In this document: one piece after another, positions 31,000 to 42,612 of the stretch
How positions within the stretch are numbered: position 1 is the stretch's first letter
Layout: the number at the start of each line of letters is the position of its first letter
NCBI GenBank assembly: GCA_964017185.1
Contig: OZ024879.1
Location: forward strand, 42,415,883 to 42,479,882
Direction: 5' to 3'
Length of the DNA stretch: 64,000 nucleotides
Source of the DNA: Rugalucina vietnamica
Lineage: Eukaryota > Mollusca > Bivalvia > Lucinida > Lucinidae
Program-made: the position numbers and the translations under genes
The notes under the pieces: model-generated
Told to the model about the DNA's origin: nothing
The model's database searches: none
The model's input: only the letters and a program-made list of their open reading frames with translations

Positions 31000-31690
31000 A
31001 ATAAGTTGAGAAGTTTGTTCACAACTTTGGAATGTTTCTGCATTTTCTGCGTTGCTGTTCCAGTCGACAGAATCAGATAAATGATTTCCTACAAGATGGT
31101 TGTAACACATTACAGTTACAGCGGCAGTTACTAAATAAAAATTAAAAATGAGATCATTTAAGAGCAGTGAAGGTATTAATGAGAATGGGGGTGGGTCATA
31201 CCATTGTTTCGGCTACTTAAGCCTCGTCAGTGACCCTTCTGATTTGGCATCATGGAGCCAAAGTAAATTATAGTATTTTTGCAAATTTTAACAGGATAGT
31301 CGATATAAAGACTGGTATTATCTTAATGGAACCAAATATTTTAAACATTGGCTAGAAAAATAATCATAACATGAAATGAAACAACCAATTTTGTTGAAAT
31401 ATGTTAGGATGGAAAATTTATCCAAAATAGATACTGAAACTTCCGGCATATCCCCGGGCATTTTGGCATCAGAAAAGGATAATGATAAAATAATTATCTT
31501 TTTCATGAAATCTAAAATGTATAATTACTGTTTGTCCTCTAGAGCGTACCGCATTTAATTTCTAGTAAAATACATAAAATTTGAACGTTTCCATTTCACG
31601 CAATTATACAGACATCAGGTTCTGACCAGGCACTGTTAATTCCAATAAAACATAACGAATTGCGAAAGGTGATATTTAATGTAGCACTAG
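31000..31690. other. Block A 3' part, unassigned
   Basis: Conserved with 44330-44930 in copy B but with no frame I recognise. Possibly the 5' part of the transposase gene or transposon end sequence. Confidence 0.4.
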
Positions 31691-31710
31691 AATAATACCT
31701 CATAATTAAT

Positions 31711-31945
31711 GAGCCGCATCGTGAGAAAACCGGATTTTTGCCTATGCGAAAACAAAGGCGCAGATCAGCTTCGCAGTAACTGCGAAGCTGATCAGTGCCT
31801 TTGTTTTCGCTACACGGATAGTACAGTTCCTCTTCTTCTCAAATTCGAAATTTCAAGCTTCTAGTCTGCTTCTGTGACTGTACAGGCCGGTTTGTGTTGA
31901 ACCTGGTCGGAAACCCCGAAGACCGGTTTTCTCACGTCGCGGCCC
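31711..31945. mobile_element. MITE family 1, copy e
   Basis: Left GAGCCGCATCGTGAGAAAAC, right TTTTCTCACGTCGCGGCCC, with the perfect internal palindrome. Copy B has no insertion at the equivalent place (near 44940), which dates this MITE after the block duplication. Confidence 0.85.
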
Positions 31946-32397
31946 ATTTAATCTGACAATGTAACGTAATAACCTGGTCGAAAACCACAACTTATGTTTT
32001 CTCGCTACACAACTGATACATGTATTAAATTTGTAAAATAGAAATAAAACAGTAATGCAAATGCAAATTATGCAGATCATCTGTGCAAAAACAGCACAGC
32101 TTATCAACGCCAATTATACAATTATTATCAAATTCTTCTAGCTGTGCCAGCGGATAATATTCTACGCTGTAGTTTTCAAAACTTTCATCCTCAAAAGTCA
32201 AGGTCTCTGCTGAGGCTGCACTGAACAAAAGTAAAAACGCTACACCTAAATTTTCAGGTGTACACTTAGAAAAAAAATCTCATACAGTTTCGGCCTTCAG
32301 CTATCATAGCAGAAAAATTCCAACCATGTCAGACTGCAACAAATGGTTGTCTCGGAAAACATACCTTCTGTATTTTCTGTCAAATCAGCCACTTCTG

Positions 32398-33235
32398 CAA
32401 AAAGGTACAAGTAGGCAAAGATCAGGAAAAGGCGCAATCAGAAAAAGACTCCCACTCCAAAAACCGAGGCGGGAAAAAACCAAACTAACAATCAGGTACT
32501 TATACCTTGAAACATATCGTAAGCCGAATGAGCAGCTATTTTCCCAATAGGTGGCCACTCAGTTACCTTAACGTAACTAAAAATATGAAAACATACATAA
32601 GGTGCCAACAGCACAAAAAATTTTAAACACCAAGACATAAAACAAAAAGAACCACCACAGAAGTATCGACTTGGAACGATCAGTAACACAAAGTTACTGG
32701 CTGGCTTAAACCGGTTTTACAGGTACCTAACCTCACCCTCAGATTCTGCAGTGGTTCATAACATTTAGTTAGTTCTTCGGTCCTCGTGGTGAATCTCTAA
32801 CTAGTCAATGAATCATCAAGAACAAACAAATAAACATCCTGATGAATCAAAAACCAGGACTCACAGATTGAGTAAGCTGCCCGACGATGGAGATCCCTGG
32901 GCGCCGAATAACCTACTAACTCCGGAGCAAAAGAAAAACACCAGTTGGACCCTGGTGGGCCAAGCATCAGACAAGAAGCTCCGGTCCCAACCAACTAAAA
33001 TGAATAGCTTTATGTCGGGGCCATCATAGAGTCTGACGCCCGACCCACCGGCGTGCAATTAAAGAAGGCAGCATAGTTATCAACCATGATTGGGTTAAAA
33101 ACTAAGCATGCAGACTGTCGCATAACATTCAGGTTATAATCTATACGTCTGTAACGTGTTATGATTTTTCTGAACTGAAATGAAAAATCATTAATTCCAT
33201 TAAGTTTCTTAAATTTGTAAACCAAGTCACCAACA
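32398..33235 (-). mobile_element. Naiad 3' fragment including the end of the ORF (N7)
   Basis: Minus-strand copy covering the whole 3' untranslated region and the last 71 codons (33010-33225: GINDFSFQFRKIITRYRRID, LVFNPIMVDNYAAFFNCTPV, SDSMMAPT), nearly identical to the full element. Its high identity suggests recent activity of the family. Confidence 0.9.
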
Positions 33236-33279
33236 CTGTTCCAACAAAAAGAAACAAGTATTCATGGGGAAACCATTGC

Positions 33280-34288
33280 TCACCTAAGAACCTGACTGCT
33301 GTCTATTTGAATCTGCTGTAAGAGAAATATCTTCCATGCTTTTCTATGGTATCGTTCACTGGCAGCTTTCTTGCAAAGAACAATGTCTGCAAGCTGATAC
33401 TCGCTCACTTGTTTTTTCTTGTCAAATTGTTTTGTATGTTTTCTCAGTGCCATCATCTTATATCTAATGTTTATACAATACATACACACACACACACACA
33501 GTACTCTCTGTGTTTGGTTGACATTTTTCTCACAAACTTTGGACGTAGGGAGGCAAATTTTCCAAAGCTAACTATTTTTCCTTTTTCTCGTACATATTTA
33601 AGATATGCGGCTGGCACTGACATTTGCATGAGATAGCCCGGTCCTTTCTTCGTTGCATAACATTTATGGGGAACAGCCCGCGAAATATCAGTTGTAATAT
33701 AAAAGCTTTGAATTTTCTGTTCATTTACATTTGATCGTCTTTTGCTCCTCAATATTTTACCAAGAATATCTTTTGCACAATTTCTAGTGTTTGGTATCTT
33801 CTTATTGTGGACATTTTTTCTGTCTCATCTCTTTTTTTTTTTTATTTCTTTTCCTCATTTTTTTCTTCTTCGCTTTTCGTTCTCTGTCTTTCCTTCTCTC
33901 CCAAGCTCTCTTCTGTGGGGTCATTTTTGATCTTTAAAGAGCCTTCATTTTTCTGTAATATTCCCTCTTCTCTTTTGAGCTTGTTCTTGTTAGGGTCTTT
34001 GTACCATATTGTTTTTGTAGTAGGTAATTTACCACCCATTAGCTGCCTTTTCTGTTCTAGATAACGTTTTGCTTATTCCTTTGGTTTTCAAGATGTTTTT
34101 TTATGCTTTTCTATTGACATGTCAGAAGTATGTCTTTTTGACAGTTCCTTTTTCACGGTATCTCTCCTGGTTTTGTTTGCCACTTTCTTTTTTTCTAAAC
34201 ACAGTTTGTACTGTTCTGGATTTTGTTCTTTCAGTTGCCTTCTGTATACTGTAGATCTTCTTGGTGTAGACTCTTTTATTTTTGCCAT
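33280..34288 (-). pseudogene. Metazoan orphan-family gene fragment (SRAVPHK...GYLMQ...LRPKFV)
   Basis: Minus strand. From 34288: RSTVYRRQLKEQNPEQYKLC and LEKKKVANKTRRDTVKKELS. Then a Lys/Glu-rich stretch (34039-33842), then RSKRRSNVNEQKIQSFYITT, DISRAVPHKCYATKKGPGYL, SFGKFASLRPKFVRKMSTKH and REYC. Then a (TG)n run shifts the frame and the protein continues MYCINIRYKMMALRKHTKQF, VSEYQLADIVLCKKAASERY. I recognise this order (short basic coiled lead, FY..DDISR, ATKKGP, FSKF..LRPK.V) from an uncharacterised, multi-copy metazoan family, but cannot name its role. The dinucleotide expansion at 33481-33500 breaks the frame. A Naiad fragment follows about 45 bp further on and may have removed the 3' end. 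Confidence 0.5.
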
Positions 34289-34699
34289 TTCCTAAAACAA
34301 TGTATTTATTTAGTGCTATATGGGACTTTGACTTTGCTAGCAAACAATGGTGCTTAATGGTTAAATAAATATTCTAAATGGAAAAGAAGCTCTAAAAGGC
34401 TTCAGAAACATTGTAAAAAAGAAGTCATAACTCGTATGGGCAATGGCTTCTTTTTTCACTAAGATTTCCACTGTCACTATAATTTAGAATGGAATGAACG
34501 CAAACCGAAGTTTGAAGTCATTTGAACCTACAGTGACACGAGTTCCGAAACGGAACTGTAGCTCTTCTGAAGTAATGCCTGGTCTGCAAATTAAAGTGGT
34601 AGGGTAGGGTAGGATGGAGACGTTCCACGAGCTACATCTTATGGTATTTATATATCTCAGCTTATTCGATATGCTAGGGTATGTTCTCATGATGACGAT

Positions 34700-35710
34700 T
34701 TCAACTCAAGAAACTAGAACTTAACGGCAAAACTTCTTAATCAGAGTTATCGGTATCACAAACTCCTAAACGCATTTTCAAAATTTTGTAGACGTCACTC
34801 TGATTTGGTTTCTAAATTCAACATGGGACTTAGGTCTCTTCTATTGGGCAGGCCTGTCGGAACCTTAATTTTATGGTGACTTAAAAGTATAAATTCCATA
34901 TAATCATGGGTCAGAAAGAATTTCTCTGATCAATTCAGGAAAGTAGTAAGTCGTTATAAAAGAATAGGATACGATATGAATATTATAAGACAAACTGCAT
35001 GCATGGTGGTTAACCCATTCACGGTTAACAACTTTGCTTGGCTCTTTAATTGCATGCCGGTGGGTCGGGATTCCGACTAAATAATGGTTCAGCCCTAAAT
35101 CTTATATGTATGTTGGCCTTGACCTGATGCTCCGTCTTTGGTCGGGACCGCCGGGGTTTTATTGTCTGATTTCTGTTGCTCTGGCTATGAGATTGGTTGT
35201 TGAGTACTTGTCTCTGTTATTGTCAGTACAATCTGTTTCGTGTGTTCACTGATTTTTATCATTGATGAGTTGAAGTCCTTCATGTGAACCGAACAAATTC
35301 TATGTTAACAGATGTCATGGCGGAACTGATGGTGAGGTTGCGGCCGCGTGAAACCAGGTTTAAACCCACCAGTAATTTATTACTGACCGTTCCAAGTCTG
35401 TGGTTCTGCTGTTTTCTTTCACTTGTTTGTTCGCCATATTTGTTTGTTTAGCCTGAATGTAAATTTTGTTTGGGTTCCCTGTGGACACCTGCTGGGAAAG
35501 AGCTGTCCGCTTGACTTCTCACTTGTGCTCGTCTTGGTTACTGTGGAGATTCTGTGCCTGTCCCTTTCGCGCATGTGTTTGGGATAGGAAGTGGGATTTG
35601 ATTGTATCGATTCCTAAGCTTCACCGTTTTTACTTTGAACCGGACCTGACCATTTTTGGAATGAACTATCATAATGTACCAAATATCTTTCTGTCAGCTA
35701 TATTTCAATA
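34700..35710 (+). mobile_element. Diverged Naiad fragment, second subfamily (N8)
   Basis: The plus strand matches the end of the Naiad ORF at roughly 70 percent by eye (TTAACGGCAAAACTTCTTAA, TATCGGTATCACAAACTCC, then a tail reading AACTTTGCTTGGCTCTTTAA), with several frame breaks. The 3' untranslated region shares GGTGAGGTTGCGGCCGCGTG, AAACCAGGTTT and the hairpin CAGTAAT/ATTACTG at 35370-35385. Confidence 0.75.
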
Positions 35711-36709
35711 GCAACGGCGATTCGGTCATTTTAATGACGGTCGCCACGCCTTTGCCGTCAAAACCATATATCTGGACTGTTTGTGTCATTTAAACATGCT
35801 CAACGGCGCTTAGTTCAACATTTCTTGTGCCGATTTGGTCTTGAAAAGACGTTTTGGGGCTGAATTATCACAGAGGGCAAAGGAGATGTATTCTGTTGCT
35901 ACCGATTATGTTTCGACTTTCGATTATGTTGACAGACAGCGAGAAATCATATTTTCTTCGAAAACAGTCATCTTTTTACCTCAATCCCTTCGATGTCAGC
36001 AAACAGGAAGTAGTTTAGAGCGCAGCGCCTACCGGTGATCTTTGGGGGAACAAGGGAGACAATCAAAACGTACCAGAAATTTCGCGACTGTAAACAAGCA
36101 AATCTGACAGCATTTACAGTCGCTTCTAAGAAAATACACTGTAAAAAAATATCATCTGTCAAAAATAATTTTAAATTAATTCCATTGTCTCCCTTCTTCT
36201 TAATCTTCGTATCGATCAAAGTATTAGTTAGTGGGCATATTGTAAAATTGGACTGGACTTTGTTTTCGCGATCGGCAAGTCACCGTCAGCAGCTTTGACA
36301 GAGCTACCATATTTATCATATCTTTGTAGCAATGTTAAATAATTCTCAAATTTAGACAAACCTTTAGATATTTTGGGTTGCAAACACTAAATTTATGTTC
36401 CCTTTGGTTTAGGATTATTTTAAAACATAAAATTTGCCACACAGAGGAAAATAAATTATTTTTAAATTTCATGGTATTTTCCTCAAACATGTCGTCTGTC
36501 ATAGATTCCATCAAATAAATGGCTTATAAAATGTGATTTTTTCCTCGGTTTCAAATTTATTGAAGTCAGTTGTGGTGCTATGTGAAAATATGTATAAATC
36601 AGAACACAGGATGATTTCAAAATTTACCAGAAATCTATATGTATCATAGATTAAAAAGCAATGAAAATTTGACAGAAATGTGACAAAAGCAACTTTGCTT
36701 AAATGGAAG
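35711..36709. other. Unassigned region
   Basis: No recognisable gene or repeat. The short GC-richer stretch at 35710-36060 (ACGGTCGCCACGCCTTTGCC) has a 67-codon plus frame of ordinary composition that I would not call. Confidence 0.4.
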
Positions 36710-37165
36710 TTGTCACACTCATATTACATTAGATCAAGCCAGGCGTCAAGTTTTGTTGGGTTCGGTCTACCTGCAATAGTTTCATGGCATCCAAAATATA
36801 ACATGAAATTGATGCCTAAATATAAAAAGTTGATATGTGAGTGCAAGAATACAAGATAGGAATAAAATCGTTAAAACTAGTTAGCTGAGAAAATAGTGTT
36901 GTGTGTCTCAACAATGTTTTAGCAGTGTCTTATTCATAAACTCGTATTACACTGCCTGTTATCACTCTTGAATTAGAATGAATATTCATCAAACACATGA
37001 CTCGTAGGAGATACACGAATCAAGCATATTACGTATGCACATATTCCATGAGTTTTCAAGTTATTTGACTGACTTAGTACGGGAATTTTTCACTGTCTTA
37101 GTCCTTCTGTCACTTTTGTCCAAGATTTCTCGCTAGCTTCTGCTCATTTGGAACCTCAAAACTAA

Positions 37166-37428
37166 CCATAACGAAAACACGTTCATGTAATAGACAGAAC
37201 ATGTTTTGGTTGTAAAAATGAAAATTTTCACTAGAAACGTTTTGATATTTTTCTTATTTATGCTCAAAACATATATTGTGGGTACAGTGTAACCACAATC
37301 GATGTTTTGAGCAAATCTATGTTTCAGAGCAAAAGTAAGAAAAATAGGTATACCCCTGCATACCCCAGTTTTGCTATATAAAAGTGGGGTTTAAGGGGGT
37401 ATACTTTTCACAAACATGTATTCCTGGT
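37166..37428. mobile_element. MITE family 2, copy b (in block B only)
   Basis: Begins CATAACGAAAACACGTTCAT and ends AACATGTATTCCTGGTGA. In block A the flanks join directly (AAACTAACATCATGCGTTT near 20945), so this is a clean post-duplication insertion. The central palindrome is shortened. Confidence 0.85.
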
Positions 37429-37617
37429 GATTATGCGTTTTAACAGTAATACTCGTTCTCGTTCTCTTCTTGTCTAGCAAAAGTTTGACCATTGCTTCAT
37501 TTGATTTTGCCCTCAATATATGTATGTAAATGAAATAATTAATGCCCATATCGATAATTTCCTGAACTATACAATGCTGTTTTTAATCCAGGAACTGACA
37601 TTTTCCATCATCAGAAC

Positions 37618-37722
37618 TCAGGAATTTTCGTCGGTTTCCAGTCTATGTCCATCTTCAAGGACTCGCAAGCATTGTTTGTCCATGAAGGTCCAATTTTCTC
37701 TTGCCGTCTGTATCTGTTCATT

Positions 37723-37775
<53 letters not shown>

Positions 37776-37886
37776 ACTTCATGGATGATTCAAAATACTT
37801 TATGAACTCTTCATACTGGGTGTATTGCGTCTTTAAATCCTTGCTGCTGATTCTAAGGCACATGTATAATTTGTATCAGCAAGTCC
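37618..37886 (-). pseudogene. MULE-like transposase-type gene, decayed (copy B, 3' part)
   Basis: Minus-strand SSKDLKTQYTQYEEFIKYFE and RENWTFMDKQC, as in copy A. It is separated by the foldback element from its 5' part at 41331-42300 and also split by a poly(A) tract on this strand. Confidence 0.45.
37725..37774. repeat. Poly(T) run, 50 bases, inside a pseudogene
   Basis: Copy A has only CATTTTTGAC at this place, so the run arose (or was introduced in assembly) within block B. Confidence 0.9.
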
Positions 37887-38452
37887 ATTTCAACGCTATG
37901 GCTAAGAAAGAAAATGGCGGATAGTGAAACACATTTACAGGTTTGTTGTTGTTTTACAGTTTCATTTCCCGGTTATCAATGATGACGGCTACTGTCTTGG
38001 CGGCGCGGGACCCACAAATGAGTCACAAACTTACGTTCGATGGCACGATGTCGCCAGCTGCAGCCAGTAAAAGTGTAACCTCGACAAAGTGGAGACACTG
38101 AACCACGAAATCTCATGATTTTTCATGAAATACTGTTTTTCTCTGATATCATACACTGTCTTGTACTTTATACATATGCAAATGATAAATCGGACGCCTT
38201 TGAGCACGATTCATGAAAAGAATGACATTGAAGGGGCCCTAGCGTGTGTCAGTACTTGAAGTTTCATTACAACGCTATTGGCTAAGGAAATGGAAACAAC
38301 GTAGTGGCTAAGACCCCAGAGTTGCTCGGGGAGAAAATGATATAATATGGTCGTAAGTCTCGTAAGTGTCTGTCTCAAAGTAGGTTTTGAGGTCTAAATT
38401 ATAGTTCAAACATGGTTTTTAGAGCTTTGTTAAATCGTTTGAATTTCGTTTT

Positions 38453-38628
38453 CCACATAAACCGGACTGCGCAGCGACAGAATATGGCTAGAAGCATGAC
38501 ATTTTGTATTTAGAAAGGAGAGGGAATGTACTATTCGTAAAGTCTGATCAGCTTCGCGGTTACCGCGAGGTTGATCTTCGCCTTCGTTTTTGCATATGCA
38601 TATTGTTGGTTTTCTCACGATTTGGCTC
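38453..38628. mobile_element. MITE family 1, copy f (left end missing)
   Basis: Contains the internal palindrome (GATCAGCTTCGCGGTTACCG) and the right end TTTTCTCACGATTTGGCTC. It abuts the inner end of the left foldback arm. Confidence 0.7.
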
Positions 38629-38759
38629 ATTATTATTATGTTGTATGCGTTATAAATTTCAAAAATCAGTTTCGCAGCCAAAAAAGCCAAAGAATTTGAA
38701 TAAGTTGTTTAAAAAAATCGAAGCAACCTGGGCCATTTTAAACACAACATAACTGGGCC

Positions 38760-39238
38760 ACAACGTGAGGAAAAGTACCGTCGGACAATTTTAAGTATTA
38801 GAAAAACAATGTTACTTTGAATGGTATAATGTTTCTAGAATATGTTAGTCTTTATTTGGCTGGGTTATTCAACTTAGTTTGTGAGTTATGACCAATTTAC
38901 TATATGAACCCTACAGACGTCATTGTCCTGAAAAATGACGTCAAAGTTGCGTAATGCATTTCTGCATGTTAGCAGTGCCTTCAAAACTCGATGCATTTGC
39001 TTAAAATTGTTTAAGCATGGATCCGAATCTCTAGTTAAGATTGAAGCATATCATCATTGCAGTCAATCCGTCGAAATTATTTTGTGTATGTTATGACGAT
39101 GTGGTTGCTATGGTTACCGTTTAACGATAGATATAGGAAAATTATGTATATTATGGGCTAAAACAAGGGCAGATAACTCCAAATATTGAAAATAAAATTG
39201 TTGCATAACTCATTCATTTGGTAGCCCGGTGTTCAAAG
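38760..39238. other. Foldback interior, unassigned
   Basis: No repeat family or reading frame recognised. Confidence 0.4.
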
Positions 39239-39239
39239 G

Positions 39240-39530
39240 TTACAATTACAAGGCGATACTTCTGTGGTGGTTCTTTTTGTTTTATGTCTTGGTGTTTAAA
39301 AAAATTTTGTGCTCTTGGCGTCTTATGTATGTTTTCATATTTTTAATTAAGTTAAGGTAACTGAGTGGCCACCTATTGGGAAAATAGCTGCTCATTCGGC
39401 TTACGATATGTTTCATGGTATAAGTGCCTGATTGTTAGTTTGGTTTTTTCCCACCTCGGTTTTTGGAGTGGGAATCTCTTTCTGATTGCGCCTTTTCCTG
39501 ATCTTTGCCTACTTGTACCTTTTTATTTCT
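39240..39530 (+). mobile_element. Naiad 3' end fragment (N9)
   Basis: Plus-strand, from AAGGCGATACTTCTGTGGTG to GATCTTTGCCTACTTGTACC. It is truncated just after the hairpin block and lies in the foldback interior. Confidence 0.85.
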
Positions 39531-39794
39531 AAAACATGGAATAGATGATTTTTCCACTTTTTTGCCTCTTTCTACTAGTAATGTCAGTATGTCCGAAGGT
39601 ACATTTTGTCACGTTGAGGTTCAACTATGAACGGAGAAGCACAAAATAGAACTCTTCACAATAGGTGATGGTAAAGTTACAGATCCCTCCATGTCCCGTC
39701 AGAAAGAAGGAGTGTGCTTCCAAAGAAATAAAAGGGTAGTTCTTTAAGATAGTATGTATTGTTGTCACATACTGAGTTTTCTTATCTGACTAGA

Positions 39795-39897
39795 TGTGTT
39801 GGACATGCACTGGCTGCTTCTTTTTCTATTACATGCATTTTGACATTGTGTTGGACATGCACTGGGTGCTTCTTTTTCTATTACATGCATTTTGACA
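39795..39897 (+). repeat. Tandem duplication, about 50-bp unit x2
   Basis: TTGGACATGCACTGGCTGCT...TGCATTTTGACATTG is repeated head to tail with one base changed (GGCTGC to GGGTGC). Confidence 0.85.
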
Positions 39898-39904
39898 TTA
39901 AATA

Positions 39905-40290
39905 GTTTTTGGCATTAAATGTTATGAACTACTGCAGAAGCTGAGGGTGAGGTTATGATCATGTAAAATCGATTTAAGCCCGCCAGTGATTTTATATTAC
40001 TGATTGTTCCAAGGCGATACTTCTGTTGTGGTTCTTTCTGTTTTATGTCTTGGTGTTGAATTTTTGAGCAGTTAGCACCTTATGTGCGTTTTCAATATTT
40101 TTAGTTAAGTTTGAGTGGCTGAGTGGCCACCTATTGGGAAAATGACTGCCCATTCGTCTTACATTATGTTTTCTTAGTATAAGTACCTTATTGTAAATTT
40201 AGTTTTTTCCCACCTCGGTGTTTGGAGTGGGAATTATTTTCTGCTTGCTCCATTTCCTGATCGTTACCTACTTTTACTAATTACTCTTTC
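39905..40290 (+). mobile_element. Naiad 3' end fragment (N10, diverged)
   Basis: Carries the compensated palindrome AAATCGATTT (39966-39975) and hairpin CAGTGAT-TTTAT-ATTACTG (39984-40002), followed by the common 3' end. Confidence 0.85.
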
Positions 40291-40713
40291 CTGCTCCTCC
40301 TGTACGTCAATAACGGTAAATCACTGCCACTGTTCGCGACGGATGTTTTTTTCGAGGGGGGAGGGGTCGACGGGATTTCCAGTTGGAATTAAACAATTTT
40401 GAAAAAAAAAATGGTCTATTTCCCCAATCATTGATCGCATTGTGATGTCCTAAATCCCCTCGTGGGTCATCAATTTCGCTGCATATTTTCATGTACAATT
40501 TCCTAGTAAAGCATCCAATTAACCATCCCTGGGTCATGGTACTCTGTCTAATTCCGAGGAATTGGGATAAATTTGTTGTATAACCGTCCCCCCCACCCCC
40601 ACCCCAAAGAAAAACATTGATAGGCGCGTAAATACGATATATTTGTTTTTTAATTTCACTAACAATAATTTCACTAACGAATAATAATAATAATAATTTT
40701 TAATTTCACTAAC
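40291..40713. other. Foldback interior, low-complexity parts
   Basis: Includes a C-rich run (CCCCCCCACCCCCACCCC at 40587-40605) and an (ATA)n stretch at 40679-40700. Nothing coding is visible. Confidence 0.5.
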
Positions 40714-41330
40714 GAAGGTCTAAACCATGTTTGAAAAATGATTTAGACCTCAAAACCTACTTTGAGAAAGACACAAGTCTACAAGTCTAACAACCATATT
40801 ATAATATTTTCTCCCCGAGAAACTCTGGGGTCTTAGCCACTACTTTGTTTCAGGTTCCTTAGCCAATAGCGTTGTAATGAAACTTCAAGTACTGACACAC
40901 GCTGGGGCCCCTTCAATGTCATTTTTTTCATGAATCGTGCTCAAAGGCGTCCGATTTATCATTTGCATATGTATAAACTACAAGACAGCGTACGATATCA
41001 TAGAAAAACAGAAATTCATGAACAATCATGAGATTTCGTGGTTTAGTGTCTCCACTTTGTCGAGGTTACTCTTTTACTGGCTGCAGCTGGCGACATCGTG
41101 CCATCGAACGTAAGTTTGTGACTCATTTGTGGGTCCCGCGCCGTCAAGACAGTAGCCGTCATCATTGATAACAGAAAAATGAAACTGTAAAACAACAACA
41201 AACCTGCAAATGTGTTTCACTATCCGCCATTTTCTTTCTTAGCCATAGCGTTGAAATTGCCAGCCTATACGTTCGTGCCTTAGCCAGTACGTTTACGTTT
41301 ACCAGTGTGATCTTATGTTTCTGAATGAAA

Positions 41331-42300
41331 AAGAAGCTTAAATTGTCTTTCATATGCTTTGTGCACAGATATCTCTGTGATTCTCTAATTAAAGCATCTA
41401 TCCAGTGCCTTGGTGAGAGATTTCTCATCATCAGCCCCCAATTTTAAAGCCTGCTACTTTAAGCTCTGTTTCAGCAATGTAGTCACCTAATATAGCCCTC
41501 ACTTGAGAAAAAAAAGTAATTGTTTGTTCAGAATGATGCATCTCGGTACATAAAAATTGGTTCGAAAAAGATTGAGAAGAAGCTTCCGTGACGCAGTGGT
41601 TATGTCACTCGCTGTGTGATCGCCTTGTAAACCAGGGGACGCAGGTTCGATCCCGGTCTTCTCCAATCTGTCGGATGAGACTATAAACCGAGGTTCCGTT
41701 TCCATATGACCTTAGCCGTTGGTGGGACGTTAAACCGTGAATCAACCAACCAACCTAAAAAAGGTTGGTCGGCTTTTGGTATTATTTTTTCAGAACTCTT
41801 CGATTAGTGTATGGAAAGCAAGTAACAAATGTTGCGCCAAGATTAAATGTCCGGTCAATACCTACAACATGTCCTAAGTTGTAGGTGCGTGGTCTTTTGT
41901 TGACCTTACTTCCTGAACAAATGTATGTTCTCTAAGACACTTGAAGCATAAGCTAAGTTCCCATTAGTCACATTTATAATCTCTGATAGATGGTCCTCTT
42001 TTTGAAGGCCTTTGAATATTGTTCTCATTTTGACATTATGCTGAATTTTTCTGTCACCTTCTGCTTGGTTTTGGGGACATTATTACATATTGTTTGTCGT
42101 TTATTTTAGTCCGCCTTTGGAAAGACATAATATTTGGATTATACCCAAAATATTTAAAATACAGCAATGTTACATTTTGGATGACATGGCATCAAATGCG
42201 TATTTCGCTGTCTGGCTTAGGCATCATGGGCACGATTTGAAACGCTTAGTAGCGGGAAGCGCTGGGCGCTCTTTCACGCGTCCAAATCTTTATTTCAACG
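41331..42300 (-). pseudogene. MULE-like transposase-type gene, decayed (copy B, 5' part)
   Basis: Same minus-strand pieces as copy A (AETELKVAGFKIG; ALIRESQRYLCTKHMKDN at 41340-41395; INDKQYVIMSPK near 42100), with different damage. The segment RYLCTKHMKDN supplies the Cys/His of the C..HL.DN motif that is scrambled in copy A, which supports the family call. Confidence 0.5.
41578..41760 (+). mobile_element. tRNA-derived SINE S1 (copy B)
   Basis: As in copy A, but with the intact B-box-like GGTTCGATCCC and A-box-like GACGCAGTGGTTA. Tail CAACCAACC. Confidence 0.85.
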
Positions 42301-42484
42301 AATTGTGCTTCAGACATGACAAGGTTCGAACAGTGTTTTGTAGTGAACGCTTAAGTCTTTCCCCTTGACGAAGATGGAATATGTAGTCGGTCATAGTTCT
42401 ATGAGCAAATATAAGACAGCAATGTTTTTAAATTTGAGTGGCCAAAATCTAAGTTGGTCATTCAGTCGGGTCTCAATAGCGTAC

Positions 42485-42612
42485 AGACCGGTGCTGATAG
42501 CGTAATGATTAGAATTTCCGCTTCGGGGGCGGGAGGTCGTGTGTACGATCCCGGGCCGTGTCATACCAAAGGCGTTAAAAATGGTACCAGGGCTACATTG
42601 CTTGGCGATGTC
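42485..42612 (+). mobile_element. tRNA-derived SINE S2 (copy B)
   Basis: Same element and position as 22637-22760, with GATCCCGGGCC in the box B region. Confidence 0.7.

Larger units (their letters stand above)
20545..31970. repeat. Duplicated block, copy A (with nested LINE)
   Basis: Without the LINE at 23332-29898, this region matches 36710-44960 almost throughout, from CTCGTATTACATTAAATCAAG to TTAATCTGACAATGTAACGT. Copy A lacks the MITE, long poly(T) and foldback element present in B, and carries the LINE and a family 1 MITE that B lacks. Either a segmental duplication or two copies of one large DNA transposon would explain it, because both transposase-like pseudogenes lie inside. Confidence 0.8.
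37887..41262. mobile_element. 3.4-kb foldback element with ~550-bp inverted arms
   Basis: Outer ends ATTTCAACGCTATGGCTAAG and CTTAGCCATAGCGTTGAAA. The left arm 37887-38437 and the right arm 40714-41262 are inverted copies (for example GCGGGACCCACAAATGAGTC versus GACTCATTTGTGGGTCCCGC). The 2.3-kb interior holds a MITE, two Naiad fragments and no transposase-like frame. Block A has no insertion at the equivalent site (near 21390-21430). This is a non-autonomous long-TIR element. Confidence 0.85.

Noticed and set aside
32825-32860. CTGATGA sequence in a Naiad tail as a hammerhead ribozyme
   Set aside because: No GAAAC half or matching stems follow; Naiads are reported to lack canonical hammerheads.
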